Shown: one piece after another, positions 14,937-24,357 of the stretch | Layout of the letters: each line of letters opens with the position of its first letter | Position numbering within the stretch: position 1 is the first letter of the stretch | Origin: Acinetobacter higginsii | GTDB taxonomy: Bacteria > Pseudomonadota > Gammaproteobacteria > Pseudomonadales > Moraxellaceae | Direction of reading: 5' to 3' | Assembly (NCBI RefSeq): GCF_000369525.1 | Contig: NZ_KB850073.1 | Coordinates: 186,001-250,000, forward strand | DNA length: 64,000 nucleotides | Program-made: the position numbers and the translations under genes | Notes under the pieces: generated by a model | Seen by the model: only the letters and a program-made list of their open reading frames with translations | The model's database searches: none | Told to the model about the DNA's origin: nothing

Positions 14937-16112
14937 ATGACTGATATCGTAATCGTTAATGGCGCTCGTACAGCAATGGGCGGCTTCCAAGGTGCATTAT
15001 CTGGTGTTACAGCGCCAGAATTAGGTGCAGTTACCATTAAAGAAGCAATTGCCCGTTCTGGCCTGCAACCGACTGATGTAGAAGAAGTAATCATGGGTTG
15101 TGTTTTACCTGCAGGCTTAAAACAAGGCCCTGCGCGCCAAGCAATGCGTAAAGCGGGCTTACCAGACTCTACCGGTGCAGTGACCATTAACAAACTGTGT
15201 GGTTCTGGCATGAAAGCAGTGATGCAAGCAGCAGATATGATTAAAGCAGGGAGTGCAGAGATCGTGGTTGCAGGTGGTATGGAATCAATGACCAATGCAC
15301 CATATGTATTACCCAAAGCACGTGCTGGCTACCGTATGGGTCATGGTGAAATTAAGGATCATATGTTCCTTGATGGTTTGGAGGATGCTGAAACTGGTCG
15401 TTTAATGGGTTCATTTGCCCAAGATATGGCGAATAAACGTAGCTATACCCGTGAACAGATGGATGACTTTGCCATCCGTTCTTTGCAGCGTGCACAAAAG
15501 GCGATTACTGAAGGTTACTTCAAAGATGAAATCGTTCCTGTAACAGTTTCTACCCGTAAAGGTGATGTGGTTGTTGATCAAGACGAACAACCATTAAGTG
15601 CAAAAATCGATAAAATCCCATCATTAAAACCAGCATTTGCAAAAGATGGTACGATTACTGCTGCGAACGCAAGTTCAATTTCTGATGGTGCATCAGCATT
15701 GGTATTAACCTCAAGTGAAGTTGCGGCACAACGTGGTTTACAACCTTTGGCAAAAATTCTGGCAACTGCTTCTAACTCTCAACATCCTTCTGAATTTACC
15801 ATTGCCCCTGTCGGTGCAATCGAAAAAGTATTGAAAAAAGCTGGCTGGGATGCGCAAGACGTAGACCTATGGGAAATCAACGAAGCATTCGCCATGGTGA
15901 CCATGTGCCCAATCGATGACTTCAAATTAGATGCTGAAAAAGTCAATATCAATGGCGGTGCATGTGCATTGGGTCACCCTGTTGGCTCTACAGGCTCGCG
16001 TATCATCCTGACATTAATTCACGCGCTTAAACGTACTGGCGGTAAGAAAGGCGTTGCAGCCCTATGTATCGGTGGTGGTGAAGCGACTGCGGTTGCGATT
16101 GAATTAATCTAA
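14937..16112 (+). CDS. atoB: Acetyl-CoA C-acetyltransferase (biosynthetic-type thiolase)
   Basis: The enzyme condenses two acetyl-CoA into acetoacetyl-CoA or does the reverse. It has 391 residues. The acyl-accepting cysteine is in NKLCGSGMKAVMQA (near residue 88), the general-base histidine in GACALGHPVGSTGSR, and the second cysteine in ALCIGGGEATA. YVLPKARAGYRMGHGE and the thiolase pattern NEAFAM support short-chain acetoacetyl specificity. GTGGAGA upstream supports the ATG at 14937 rather than an earlier in-frame codon. It appears monocistronic, with a strong terminator. Confidence 0.92.
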   Translation: MTDIVIVNGARTAMGGFQGALSGVTAPELGAVTIKEAIARSGLQPTDVEEVIMGCVLPAGLKQGPARQAMRKAGLPDSTGAVTINKLCGSGMKAVMQAADMIKAGSAEIVVAGGMESMTNAPYVLPKARAGYRMGHGEIKDHMFLDGLEDAETGRLMGSFAQDMANKRSYTREQMDDFAIRSLQRAQKAITEGYFKDEIVPVTVSTRKGDVVVDQDEQPLSAKIDKIPSLKPAFAKDGTITAANASSISDGASALVLTSSEVAAQRGLQPLAKILATASNSQHPSEFTIAPVGAIEKVLKKAGWDAQDVDLWEINEAFAMVTMCPIDDFKLDAEKVNINGGACALGHPVGSTGSRIILTLIHALKRTGGKKGVAALCIGGGEATAVAIELI

Positions 16113-16128
16113 GCCCTTTGAATGCAAT

Positions 16129-16160
16129 AAAAATCCTGCTTGATGCAGGATTTTTATTTT
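16129..16160 (+). terminator. Terminator of the thiolase gene
   Basis: An 11-bp stem (16129-16139 with 16145-16155) with a TTGAT loop is followed by a T-rich tail, 16 bases after the stop codon. Confidence 0.92.
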
Positions 16161-16241
16161 TTGGATTACAAAAAATAATGCACCCATTGTTAAATTCCCG
16201 ATAAGTTATGCTGTGTATAAAAAAACAACAAGGAGTACAAC

Positions 16242-16685
16242 ATGCAACTTAATCATTATCTAAATTTTAAAGGACAAACAGAACAAGCATTCAATTTTTA
16301 TAAATCTGTGTTTGGTGGTGAATTTGCCATGCTCAGCCGTTATAGCGATATGCCACCTACTGAAGGCGTCAGCCTTTCAGAAGCGGATAAGAACTTGGTT
16401 TTACATGTTTCCCTACCCATCAATGAATTTACCGTATTGATGGCTTCAGATGTTAATGATCAATTCTGCGCTCAAAATAGCGTATTTACCCAAGGTAACA
16501 ACCACTATATTTCAATTAATCTTGATCCTGATGAACAAGACGAAGCACAACGATTATTCAATGCCTTGTCTGCAAATGGCCAAATTGAGATGCCCTTAGA
16601 AAAAACCTTCTGGGGTGCGCTCTATGGCGCATTCACTGATCAGTTTGGAATTAAATGGATGATCAATTGTCAGTTAGATGAATAA
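16242..16685 (+). CDS. VOC-fold protein, PhnB/YjdN-like
   Basis: This 147-residue protein has the glyoxalase/bleomycin-resistance (VOC) fold in its PhnB-type form. The start MQLNHYLNFKGQTEQAFNFYKSVFGGEF is characteristic, followed by VLHVSLPINEF, LMASD and a C-terminal TFWGALYGAFTDQFGIKWMINC, which is the usual ending of PhnB proteins. PhnB homologs have no firmly established biochemical role. AAGGAG seven bases before the ATG supports the start. It is flanked by terminators and is probably monocistronic. Confidence 0.88.
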   Translation: MQLNHYLNFKGQTEQAFNFYKSVFGGEFAMLSRYSDMPPTEGVSLSEADKNLVLHVSLPINEFTVLMASDVNDQFCAQNSVFTQGNNHYISINLDPDEQDEAQRLFNALSANGQIEMPLEKTFWGALYGAFTDQFGIKWMINCQLDE

Positions 16686-16712
16686 TCATTGTGAACTTAG
16701 CAATTAAAGCAA

Positions 16713-16743
16713 AAAAAGCTGAACCAAGGTTCAGCTTTTTTCT
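16713..16743. terminator. Bidirectional terminator between VOC gene and DUF934 gene
   Basis: A 13-bp perfect stem (16713-16725 with 16728-16740) has A/T runs on both sides and sits between two convergent genes. Confidence 0.92.
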
Positions 16744-16753
16744 TTCAATCTGC

Positions 16754-17239
16754 TTATGCGCCAGTTTGATAGCTTGCTTGTGGTACAGCAGTCGATGCTT
16801 GATAAGGATTGGTAAAATCTTGAAGCCCTGCAGCAGCTTCATGAATATCTTTCCCTTCTTTGACGACAAAAGTATCAAAGCCAGAACGTTTTAAATAGTT
16901 TAAAACATCCTTAAATATATCACCGACTGCACGTAATTCACCTTGATACCCTTGGCGACGCAATAAGGCAGCGAATGAATAACCACGGCCATCATTAAAA
17001 CCAGCAAATTCAATAAAAATGGCATCTAGCTCATTCAATGGAAATTGATGGGTTTCAGGTGAATCATTCACCGTAATGTAAAGCGCCTTTTTGCCTTGCA
17101 CCTTTGCCAATTGATCCAACTGTTCAGCTGTTACAACCACATCACCTTGTGGAATCGCTCCATCTTCAGCAATGACTTGATAAGTATTGTCTGCAATTGT
17201 GCCATCTTTAGAGAGCACTTGTAGCGTTGTATTAAGCAT
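16754..17239 (-). CDS. DUF934 protein associated with sulfite reductase
   Basis: This 161-residue protein is of the DUF934 family, which in proteobacteria is routinely encoded right after a CysI-like sulfite/nitrite reductase. Visible family features are FPLNELDAIFIEFAGFNDGRGYSFAALLRRQGYQGELRAVGDIFKDVLNYLKRSGFD. The start codon at 17239 overlaps the end of cysI by eight bases, so translation is coupled. A role in supplying electrons to or assembling the reductase has been suggested from gene context only. The in-frame upstream ATG at 17317 lies deep in cysI and is unlikely. Confidence 0.9.
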   Translation of the reverse strand: MLNTTLQVLSKDGTIADNTYQVIAEDGAIPQGDVVVTAEQLDQLAKVQGKKALYITVNDSPETHQFPLNELDAIFIEFAGFNDGRGYSFAALLRRQGYQGELRAVGDIFKDVLNYLKRSGFDTFVVKEGKDIHEAAAGLQDFTNPYQASTAVPQASYQTGA

Positions 17240-18875
17240 AAGCACGCTCCTTAAATGGTTGAATCCCAACACGGCGATAGGTATCGATAAAACGCTCACC
17301 TTCTGTACGTAAGTCAAGGTAAGTATTCAAGATTTCATCAATCACATCTGGTACGACTTCAGCGGCAAAAGAAGGCCCTAAGATATCACCAAGTGATGCA
17401 TCATGATCTGCATGACCACCTAAAGTGATTTGATAGAACTCAGCACCTTTCTTATCTACACCTAAAATACCGATGTTACCGACATGGTGATGACCACAGG
17501 CATTCATACAACCCGAAATGTTCAGATCAAGTTCACCCAGATTATAAATGGTGTCTAAGTCGTCAAAACGACGACTGATCGCTTCTGAAATTGGAATCGA
17601 TTTGGCATTTGCCAATGAACAGAAGTCACCGCCTGGGCAGCAAATAATATCGGTAATAAAACCAATATGTGCACGTGCCATGTCGCTGTGTTCAAGCGTT
17701 TGCCACAATTCAAATAGATCTTTCTGCGGCACATCGACCAATGAAATGTTCTGTTCGTGCGTGGTACGGAACTCACCGAAAGTATATTTATCGGCCAAAT
17801 CCGCAATTAAGTTCATTTCTTCGCTGGTGACATCACCCGGTGCAATACCTGCACGCTTCAAAGAAATCGTAACGATACGATAACCTTTCACTTTATGTGC
17901 ATTGGTATTGACGTTAAACCACTGTTTGAATTTTGGATGTGCAGCGAATAAGTCGGTGAAGTCCTCATCTTCTAAATCTTGATAATTAAATGGGGTAAAT
18001 TCTTCATCTAATTTTTTCAAGATTTCAGGTTGAATCTTCAATGTTTCACGCGTGTGCTCAAATTCAGCTTCCACTTTTTGTGCAAACACTTCTGGTGTCA
18101 AAGCTTTCACCAAAATTTTGATACGCGCTTTATATTTGTTATCACGACGGCCATGTAAATTATAAACACGCAATGTCGCTTCTAAATAAGCAATTAAATC
18201 TTCACGTGGTAAAAACTCACGGATCACGCTACCAATAATCGGGGTACGGCCCAGACCACCACCGACCATGATTTTATAACCCATCTCACCTGCATCATTA
18301 CGAACCAGATAAACACCGATGTCGTGGAATGCAGTGGCAGCACGGTCTTTTTCTGCTAAAGCCGATACCGCGATTTTGAACTTACGTGGTAAGAAAGCAA
18401 ATTCAGGGTGGAAGGTACTCCACTGACGAATCAATTCACAGGTCGGACGTGGGTCGGCAATCTCACCTGCAACCACACCTGCAAACTGGTCAGTGGTGGT
18501 ATTACGGATACAGTTACCTGAAGTTTGTACGGCGTGCATTTGTACCGTTGCTAGCTCAGCTAGAATGTCAGGTACATTTTCCAATGCAGGCCAGTTCAAC
18601 TGAATATTTTGACGGGTTGAAACGTGCGCATAACCACGATCGTACTCTGTCGCAATTTCAGCAATTTTTCTGAGTTGTTTGGTATTCATCAAGCCATACG
18701 GCACAGCGATACGGAGCATAGGTGCATAACGTTGCACGTACAGACCATTTTGCAAACGTAATGGACGATATTCGTCTTCTGTTAATTTTCCAGCTAAATA
18801 GCGTTCTGTTTGATCGCGAAACTGAGCAACACGTTGGTTAATCAGTTGTTGATCGAAATCCGTATATAAATACAT
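17232..18875 (-). CDS. cysI: Sulfite/nitrite reductase hemoprotein (CysI-like)
   Basis: This siroheme and [4Fe-4S] reductase (547 aa) converts sulfite to sulfide in cysteine biosynthesis. It has two ferredoxin-like reductase repeats; the first shows RHVSTRQN-like HVSTRQNIQLNW and TSGNCIRNTTTD, which bind siroheme. The cluster ligands are CPGGDFC (Cys413 and Cys419) and CMNAC (Cys456 and Cys460). No flavoprotein CysJ subunit is encoded nearby, as in species that use ferredoxin or another donor. It forms a two-gene operon with the DUF934 gene. It is annotated either as sulfite or nitrite reductase in relatives; context favours sulfite. Confidence 0.92.
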   Translation of the reverse strand: MYLYTDFDQQLINQRVAQFRDQTERYLAGKLTEDEYRPLRLQNGLYVQRYAPMLRIAVPYGLMNTKQLRKIAEIATEYDRGYAHVSTRQNIQLNWPALENVPDILAELATVQMHAVQTSGNCIRNTTTDQFAGVVAGEIADPRPTCELIRQWSTFHPEFAFLPRKFKIAVSALAEKDRAATAFHDIGVYLVRNDAGEMGYKIMVGGGLGRTPIIGSVIREFLPREDLIAYLEATLRVYNLHGRRDNKYKARIKILVKALTPEVFAQKVEAEFEHTRETLKIQPEILKKLDEEFTPFNYQDLEDEDFTDLFAAHPKFKQWFNVNTNAHKVKGYRIVTISLKRAGIAPGDVTSEEMNLIADLADKYTFGEFRTTHEQNISLVDVPQKDLFELWQTLEHSDMARAHIGFITDIICCPGGDFCSLANAKSIPISEAISRRFDDLDTIYNLGELDLNISGCMNACGHHHVGNIGILGVDKKGAEFYQITLGGHADHDASLGDILGPSFAAEVVPDVIDEILNTYLDLRTEGERFIDTYRRVGIQPFKERAYA

Positions 18876-19001
18876 GGCGTATGGCTAGTCATTCATTATA
18901 AAGGCGACTAGCATAGCGAGCTTTTATTCATCAACAAAATGCTTTTTTTGCATATTTAATAACGGTTTTATTGATAAGCCTATCTAATTGCCACAAAAAG
19001 A

Positions 19002-19027
19002 AAAAGCCCAGATAAATCTGGACTTTT
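19002..19027 (-). terminator. Probable terminator downstream of gcd
   Basis: A stem of about 11 bp with one mismatch (19002-19013 with 19016-19027) is followed on the minus strand by a T-rich stretch. It lies ~90 bases after the gcd stop codon. Confidence 0.7.
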
Positions 19028-19039
19028 AATCTCCCCTCA

Positions 19040-19110
19040 CCCTGAGCCACGATTATAGTGGCGCAAGGATTAAATTAGAGAACTCCTCCCTTTCATAAAG
19101 GGAGGTTGGG
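19040..19110. repeat. REP-like palindromic sequence after gcd
   Basis: The segment contains CCTCCCTTT (19085-19093) facing AAAGGGAGG (19097-19105), and then a second GGGAGGG. A smaller stem (CCAC...GTGG) lies near 19048-19064. G/C-rich blocks of this kind are unlike the AT-rich intergenic DNA elsewhere in the window and resemble dispersed intergenic palindromes of Acinetobacter. Confidence 0.5.
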
Positions 19111-19116
19111 AGGGAT

Positions 19117-21513
19117 TTAAGGTAAAGCATACGCAACGAGATAATCACCCATTTTGGTACCGAATGAACCATGTCCACCGGCCATAATCACCACATATTG
19201 TTTGCCATTGGCTTCATAAGTCATTGGGGTTGCTTGCCCACCTGCAGGTAAACGTGCTTCCCATAACTTATCGCCATTTGAAACATTGAATGCACGAATG
19301 TAGTTATCTTGGGTTGCACCGACAAACATCACATTACCCGCAGTCGAAATCGAGCCGCCTAAACCAGGTACACCAATTTTCACTGGTGGTAACTGGAATA
19401 AGGTTGGCAAGCTGTCACGAATGGTACCAATACGTTTTTTCCATACCACTTCATGAGTTTTCAAGTCCACACCTGCAACAAAGCCCCAACCTGGTTGTTT
19501 ACATGGTAAACCCAATGGAGATAGGAACGGGCTGATATCAACACCATATGGCGTACCATACATCGGTTGCATACCCTGTTCAGTACCAGCACCACGTGCC
19601 ACAGGTTGACGGTTTGGATCTGCAGGAATTAGACGACTTACGAATGGCAAGCCAATCGGGTTCATGACTGCAACCTGACGATCAGCATTCACTGACATAC
19701 CGCCCCATTCAAACACACCTAAGTTTCCAGGAAATACCAAAGTTCCATTTTCAGAAGGTGGTGTATAGATACCATCGTAATTCAGACGTTTAAATTTCAC
19801 ACGACACATCAACTGATCAAACATGGTGGCACCCCACATATCTTTATCAGTCAATTTATCTTTCGGTGCTAAATCAAAGTCAGAGAATGGTTGAGTTTTT
19901 GAGTAGAACTCACCTTTGGTTTGTGGTCCCCATTTCACAGTTTGCGGAACAGGTTTCTCGGTAATTGGTACAATCGGCTGACCATTACGACGATCTAAAA
20001 CAAAGGCATTGCCTGTTTTAGTCAATACATAAATCGCTGGAACCGTTTGACCAGATTTATCTTGAATATCAGCCAATGACGGTTGTGATGGTACGTCCAT
20101 ATCCCACAAATCATGATGTGTGGTTTGGAAATGCCATACCAGTTTACCTGTCGTAGCATTGATCGCCAGCATTGAGTTCGCATAACGCTCTTTCAACTCA
20201 GTACGGTCTCCACCCCAGATATCTGGTGTACCCACACCTGTTGGGACATAGACGATATCTAGTTTTGAGTCATAGGCAAGTGGCGCCCATGCATTTGGTG
20301 AATTATGAACAAACTGAGTGTCTTGACCTGGCATTGCATTTGGATCAGCTGCGCCTGTATCAAATACCCACAATAATTTACCTGTGTTCACGTCATAACC
20401 ACGAATCACACCTGATGGCTCTTTATTCGAATGGTTATCTGTTACAGAACCTGCAATCACTACAGTGGTACCAGAAACCACACCCGGAGATGTTGGGTTA
20501 TAACCACCTGGATATGCATATGGCATGAATTCTTGTAAATTCACTTCACCATTTTGACCAAAGTCAGAACATGCTTTACCTGTATCTGCATTAACTGCCA
20601 CTAAACGACCATCATTTACAGGAACAAAGACTTTACGCGGACACTCGGTTGAGGTCGACTTTTTCGCCTGTAAACTGGTTGCAAATTCAGTGGTATTGGC
20701 AGCATCGTAGTACATCACACCACGACAAGTTAAATGCTGGAAGGTTTTATCGGTTTTGAGCTTAGGATCAAAACGCCATTTTTCCTTACCTGTCGCAGGG
20801 TCAATCGAAATTAAATGTTGATGTGGTGTACACATAAACATGTTATTGCCGATCTTGATTGGTGTTACTTGGTTGGTGGTTTCACCCGAATCATTTTCAG
20901 TTCGGAAATCACCAGTACGTAATGTCCAAGCCACTTTGAGATCTTTGACGTTTTTATCGTTGATCTGTGTCAATGGAGAATAACGTTCACCGCCCTGACT
21001 ACGACCATATGCAGGCCAATCTTCAGGGGCAATACCATCCACGGCTTTCGCTTGTGCTGGCTGTGGCGTTTGAATCACACCATTAATTTCTTGTGGATCA
21101 TTAAAGATCGAGTACACCATCACCACAATTGCAATGGCTAAAGTCGATGACAATGCCACTTTACTTGAAGTGAGGTTATCAATCCCACGCGTCACCGCTG
21201 GAATGAGTAACCACAAACCTAAGATGCCAAGGATATCAAGACGTGGTGCCAGTGCCCAGAAGTCGGTCCCAACTTCCCATACACCCCAAACCACACTACC
21301 TAACATCAATGCCGCATAAACCCATAAAGGACCTGAGGCACGTTTATAAAGTTGTACTGCTACAATGAGCAACAGCACGCCCGCAATCACATAATAAAAA
21401 GACCCGCCAATTGCTGCGAGCCAGATACCGCCAACGAGCAAGAACAATGCAATGAGGGCGATAATCACCACCGTCAAAGTTCTAAGCCCAGATTTTGAAG
21501 CAGATTGATTCAT
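19117..21513 (-). CDS. gcd: Membrane-bound PQQ-dependent glucose dehydrogenase
   Basis: This inner-membrane quinoprotein oxidises glucose to gluconolactone in the periplasm and passes electrons to ubiquinone. It has 798 residues, matching E. coli Gcd (796). Five N-terminal hydrophobic helices span residues ~12-145, followed by the eight-bladed PQQ propeller. APEDWPAYGRSQGGERYSPLTQIN, TTHHDLWDMDVPSQPSL, a GVFEWGGMS segment and the C-terminal QDNYIRAFNVSNGDKLWEARLPAGG are diagnostic. AAGGTGA precedes the ATG at 21513. The OprB porin lies upstream on the same strand, and the pair forms a periplasmic glucose oxidation route. No pqq biosynthesis genes are in the window. Confidence 0.96.
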   Translation of the reverse strand: MNQSASKSGLRTLTVVIIALIALFLLVGGIWLAAIGGSFYYVIAGVLLLIVAVQLYKRASGPLWVYAALMLGSVVWGVWEVGTDFWALAPRLDILGILGLWLLIPAVTRGIDNLTSSKVALSSTLAIAIVVMVYSIFNDPQEINGVIQTPQPAQAKAVDGIAPEDWPAYGRSQGGERYSPLTQINDKNVKDLKVAWTLRTGDFRTENDSGETTNQVTPIKIGNNMFMCTPHQHLISIDPATGKEKWRFDPKLKTDKTFQHLTCRGVMYYDAANTTEFATSLQAKKSTSTECPRKVFVPVNDGRLVAVNADTGKACSDFGQNGEVNLQEFMPYAYPGGYNPTSPGVVSGTTVVIAGSVTDNHSNKEPSGVIRGYDVNTGKLLWVFDTGAADPNAMPGQDTQFVHNSPNAWAPLAYDSKLDIVYVPTGVGTPDIWGGDRTELKERYANSMLAINATTGKLVWHFQTTHHDLWDMDVPSQPSLADIQDKSGQTVPAIYVLTKTGNAFVLDRRNGQPIVPITEKPVPQTVKWGPQTKGEFYSKTQPFSDFDLAPKDKLTDKDMWGATMFDQLMCRVKFKRLNYDGIYTPPSENGTLVFPGNLGVFEWGGMSVNADRQVAVMNPIGLPFVSRLIPADPNRQPVARGAGTEQGMQPMYGTPYGVDISPFLSPLGLPCKQPGWGFVAGVDLKTHEVVWKKRIGTIRDSLPTLFQLPPVKIGVPGLGGSISTAGNVMFVGATQDNYIRAFNVSNGDKLWEARLPAGGQATPMTYEANGKQYVVIMAGGHGSFGTKMGDYLVAYALP

Positions 21514-21657
21514 AAGATCACCTTGCATCTTTTATATTTTAGATCCATAAAAAGCAAGAAAAGTCTCTTTTTATGGTCGAGTTCAAATCACAACAAGAAC
21601 TTTGCAGATATCGCCCATCGTATGAACTGCGTCTGCAAAATTGCTCGAGTATCAAAA

Positions 21658-22902
21658 TTAGAAAATGGTTTGGAACTTAATACCGCCCACCCAGGTCTTA
21701 TCCCCATCCTTCAATGCACCGACATGGTGGACATATTGAATATTTGGACGGATGGTGAGCCAGTTGGTGGCATGAATGCCGTAATACAACTCAGTGTTAT
21801 ATTCTTCATCCAATAGACTATTGTTTTTGTCATTAGCGTGAATACGAGCAACACCTAAGGCAATTTCATCTTGAGGACGTTGATCCAACAAACCTTTATA
21901 GACCAATCCAACATTTTGCATGTCTTTAATGGCATTGGTTTTAGAATCATGCACTGTGACATTGACAAAGCCAGTTAAACCACGATCTGACTGACCATCA
22001 TGACGAGTCAACTGTTGTTTCGCAGTAAACCAACCGCCTTGTTTATGTCCAGTCTTGGCAGGATTCTCGATTTCTGCGGCATCCGCTGTACTGTAGTAAT
22101 AACCAAAACGGTATTCACCTGGCAAAGCAAGTGCACCCAGTTTAGGATTCCAGACCACTTCTGCTGGAATAATCGCACCACGAGAGCCATCGGTACTTAG
22201 GTTAAAACCTTTGCCACGCTGTAAGTTCTCAGGGTTATATTCATACGCCCCGATTTGTGCATAAAGATCTGGCTGTAGGTTATATTTGACACGCAATGCC
22301 CATTGGCTCACAGGCCAGTTGTACCATTGGTCACCAACCCAGTTACCCACCTGAGAACCACATAGCGATAAGTTCTGGAAATCACAGTTAAAACTGTTGA
22401 AATCTTCACCTTCACCAAAACGACCCACTTTAATATCTAAAGCTTGATCTAAAAATTTCTTTTTGATCCAAAGGTCGGTTAAACGCCACGTTTGACCACG
22501 CCCCCAAACTTCTTGTACAGAACTTTGGTGACCTTGTAAGCCATCTGCGGTTTGTGACAAAGACTGACCATCACGGTATGTCACCGTGATCTGCGCCTCA
22601 GTATCTTGCCAACCTAAAATTTTATTTAGGTCGAAGTTTGTGCCCAACGCCAATTGTCCAGTGAATTCACTGCCGTGGCTTGAGTATTGTTTAGAATCTA
22701 AAACCCCTGCAAATTCACCTGTGTAATCAGCAGAAAATTTGTAACCCTGTTCTTGCAACGCAGTGCGTTGACCGTTCCAATCACCAAACAGCCATTGACC
22801 ATTTGGGTCAAATGCGGAAGATGCTGCTTGAGTATGTTGTGTGAAAAGACTCAATGATAGAACGGATAAACAAGAAACAATCAAAGACTTAGAGATTGTC
22901 AT
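21658..22902 (-). CDS. oprB: Carbohydrate-selective porin OprB
   Basis: This outer-membrane porin (414 aa) admits glucose and related sugars to the periplasm. A signal peptide ends near LFTQHTQAAS. The mature N-terminus has FDPNGQWLFGDWNGQRTALQEQGY, the usual OprB opening, and the C-terminus ends in WVGGIKFQTIF with the terminal aromatic residue required for outer-membrane assembly. Repeated beta-strand segments such as YRFGYYYSTADAAE are present. It is 144 bases upstream of gcd in the same direction, so glucose is the likely substrate and the two genes probably form one transcription unit. Confidence 0.93.
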   Translation of the reverse strand: MTISKSLIVSCLSVLSLSLFTQHTQAASSAFDPNGQWLFGDWNGQRTALQEQGYKFSADYTGEFAGVLDSKQYSSHGSEFTGQLALGTNFDLNKILGWQDTEAQITVTYRDGQSLSQTADGLQGHQSSVQEVWGRGQTWRLTDLWIKKKFLDQALDIKVGRFGEGEDFNSFNCDFQNLSLCGSQVGNWVGDQWYNWPVSQWALRVKYNLQPDLYAQIGAYEYNPENLQRGKGFNLSTDGSRGAIIPAEVVWNPKLGALALPGEYRFGYYYSTADAAEIENPAKTGHKQGGWFTAKQQLTRHDGQSDRGLTGFVNVTVHDSKTNAIKDMQNVGLVYKGLLDQRPQDEIALGVARIHANDKNNSLLDEEYNTELYYGIHATNWLTIRPNIQYVHHVGALKDGDKTWVGGIKFQTIF

Positions 22903-23025
22903 GTTTACGTAACCTTTTATGTTATTGTGTATAAAAGGTTACTCTCATTTTTAAATTACAACTTATTCAAAATGTTAACAATCTGTACAATATTTTAACA
23001 ATCAGTGATTAGTCGCACATATTTT

Positions 23026-24144
23026 CTACCATTTACCCTCACCCAAACCCTGACCGATAAAGGCATACTTCATTTGCGAACGGGAAAACTTGATCGGACA
23101 GGCCAACTGTGGCTCAGTTTGTGATGCATTTTCCGATACTGGCACATCAACCACCCAGCCTCTTTGTTGAGCCATTGGCGAGACCAACGCTTCATCCAGA
23201 CTGAGTACAGGTTCAACACAAATATCTAAGCTTTGGAACAGATGCTGCCATTCTGCAAAGTCTTGTGTTTTAAACTTTTCCCGCAAGGCTTGCTTTACCG
23301 CTTGACGATCTTCTGGGTCAAACGATGTTCCTTTTACAAGCAGTACAGGTAATTCTAACGCTGCAGCCAAGCCTGTCATAAATTGTGGCTCTAAACTTCC
23401 CACTGAAAAATAGCGACCATCTTTGGTTTGATAATAATCATAGAAGCTTGCACCATTCAGCATTCCCGCCTCGGGTGCTTGTGGCGTTTTACCTGCCAGA
23501 CTTGCAGAAGCAGCCATACTATTCAGACTCGCCACACAATCGGTCATTGAAATATCAAGATATTGACCTAGACCACTGCGTTGACGCTCGACCACCGCAG
23601 CAAGAATACCAATCACTGCATGCAAAGAACCACCTGCCACATCTGCAATTTGAATGCCCAATGGAGGCGGTCCACCATCTTGACGACCACTATGCCCAGA
23701 CACGCCTGCCAACGCTAAATAGTTAATGTCGTGTCCTGCACGATCTTTATAAGCCCCTGTTTGACCATAACCTGTAATCGAACAATAGATAAGTCGTGGA
23801 TTAATCTCCGCTAAAGTCTCATAGTCCAAGCCCAAACGGCGCATCACATCTGGACGGAACTGTTCAAGCACGATATCGAACTCAGAGATTTTATTTTTGA
23901 TCAGTTCAATATTGGCTGCATCTTTGAGGTCAAGTGCAATCGACTGTTTATTCCGATTCAGATAACTGTGCGCAGTGGCCTGACCATTGGCATAGGGTGG
24001 CATAATCCGTACAAGGTCTGGACGAGTCGGTGATTCCACATGGATAACTTCTGCACCCATGTCGGCAAGGTACATACTGGCAAATGGCCCTGGTAATAAA
24101 GTCGAAAAATCGAGGACTTTCAATCCCTTTAGTGCAGATGGCAT
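23026..24144 (-). CDS. Alpha-methylacyl-CoA racemase / class III CoA-transferase family
   Basis: This 372-residue protein is of the CaiB/BaiF family. MPSALKGLKVLDFSTLLPGPFASMYLADMGAEVIHVE is the family start. AGHDINYLALAG and QIADVAGGSLHA carry the His and Asp used for proton transfer in alpha-methylacyl-CoA racemases (His126 and Asp156 in the mycobacterial enzyme), so a racemase for branched fatty acids is more likely than a CoA-transferase. It is divergent from an AraC-type regulator that probably controls it. No beta-oxidation partners are in the same operon. Confidence 0.85.
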   Translation of the reverse strand: MPSALKGLKVLDFSTLLPGPFASMYLADMGAEVIHVESPTRPDLVRIMPPYANGQATAHSYLNRNKQSIALDLKDAANIELIKNKISEFDIVLEQFRPDVMRRLGLDYETLAEINPRLIYCSITGYGQTGAYKDRAGHDINYLALAGVSGHSGRQDGGPPPLGIQIADVAGGSLHAVIGILAAVVERQRSGLGQYLDISMTDCVASLNSMAASASLAGKTPQAPEAGMLNGASFYDYYQTKDGRYFSVGSLEPQFMTGLAAALELPVLLVKGTSFDPEDRQAVKQALREKFKTQDFAEWQHLFQSLDICVEPVLSLDEALVSPMAQQRGWVVDVPVSENASQTEPQLACPIKFSRSQMKYAFIGQGLGEGKW

Positions 24145-24357
24145 AATAATTTTTACTCAATTTGTTCAAATTTTCTTTTATACTAGGTATGGATAAACAC
24201 AAAAACAATGTCATGTTCAGCCATTTACCTTGATAGTTTCGGCAATTTAACATGTACACAGAGCGCAATTATTTTTCTTGTCAATTGCCCAATTTGATAT
24301 TTTAGACGGTTATTTAGGTCAATTATCGTGAATAGTAAAGAAACTGAAGGATTCAAT

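Noticed and set aside
17240..17317. Longer start for the DUF934 gene
   Set aside because: The extension would lie wholly within cysI in another frame; the coupled start at 17239 is the better choice.
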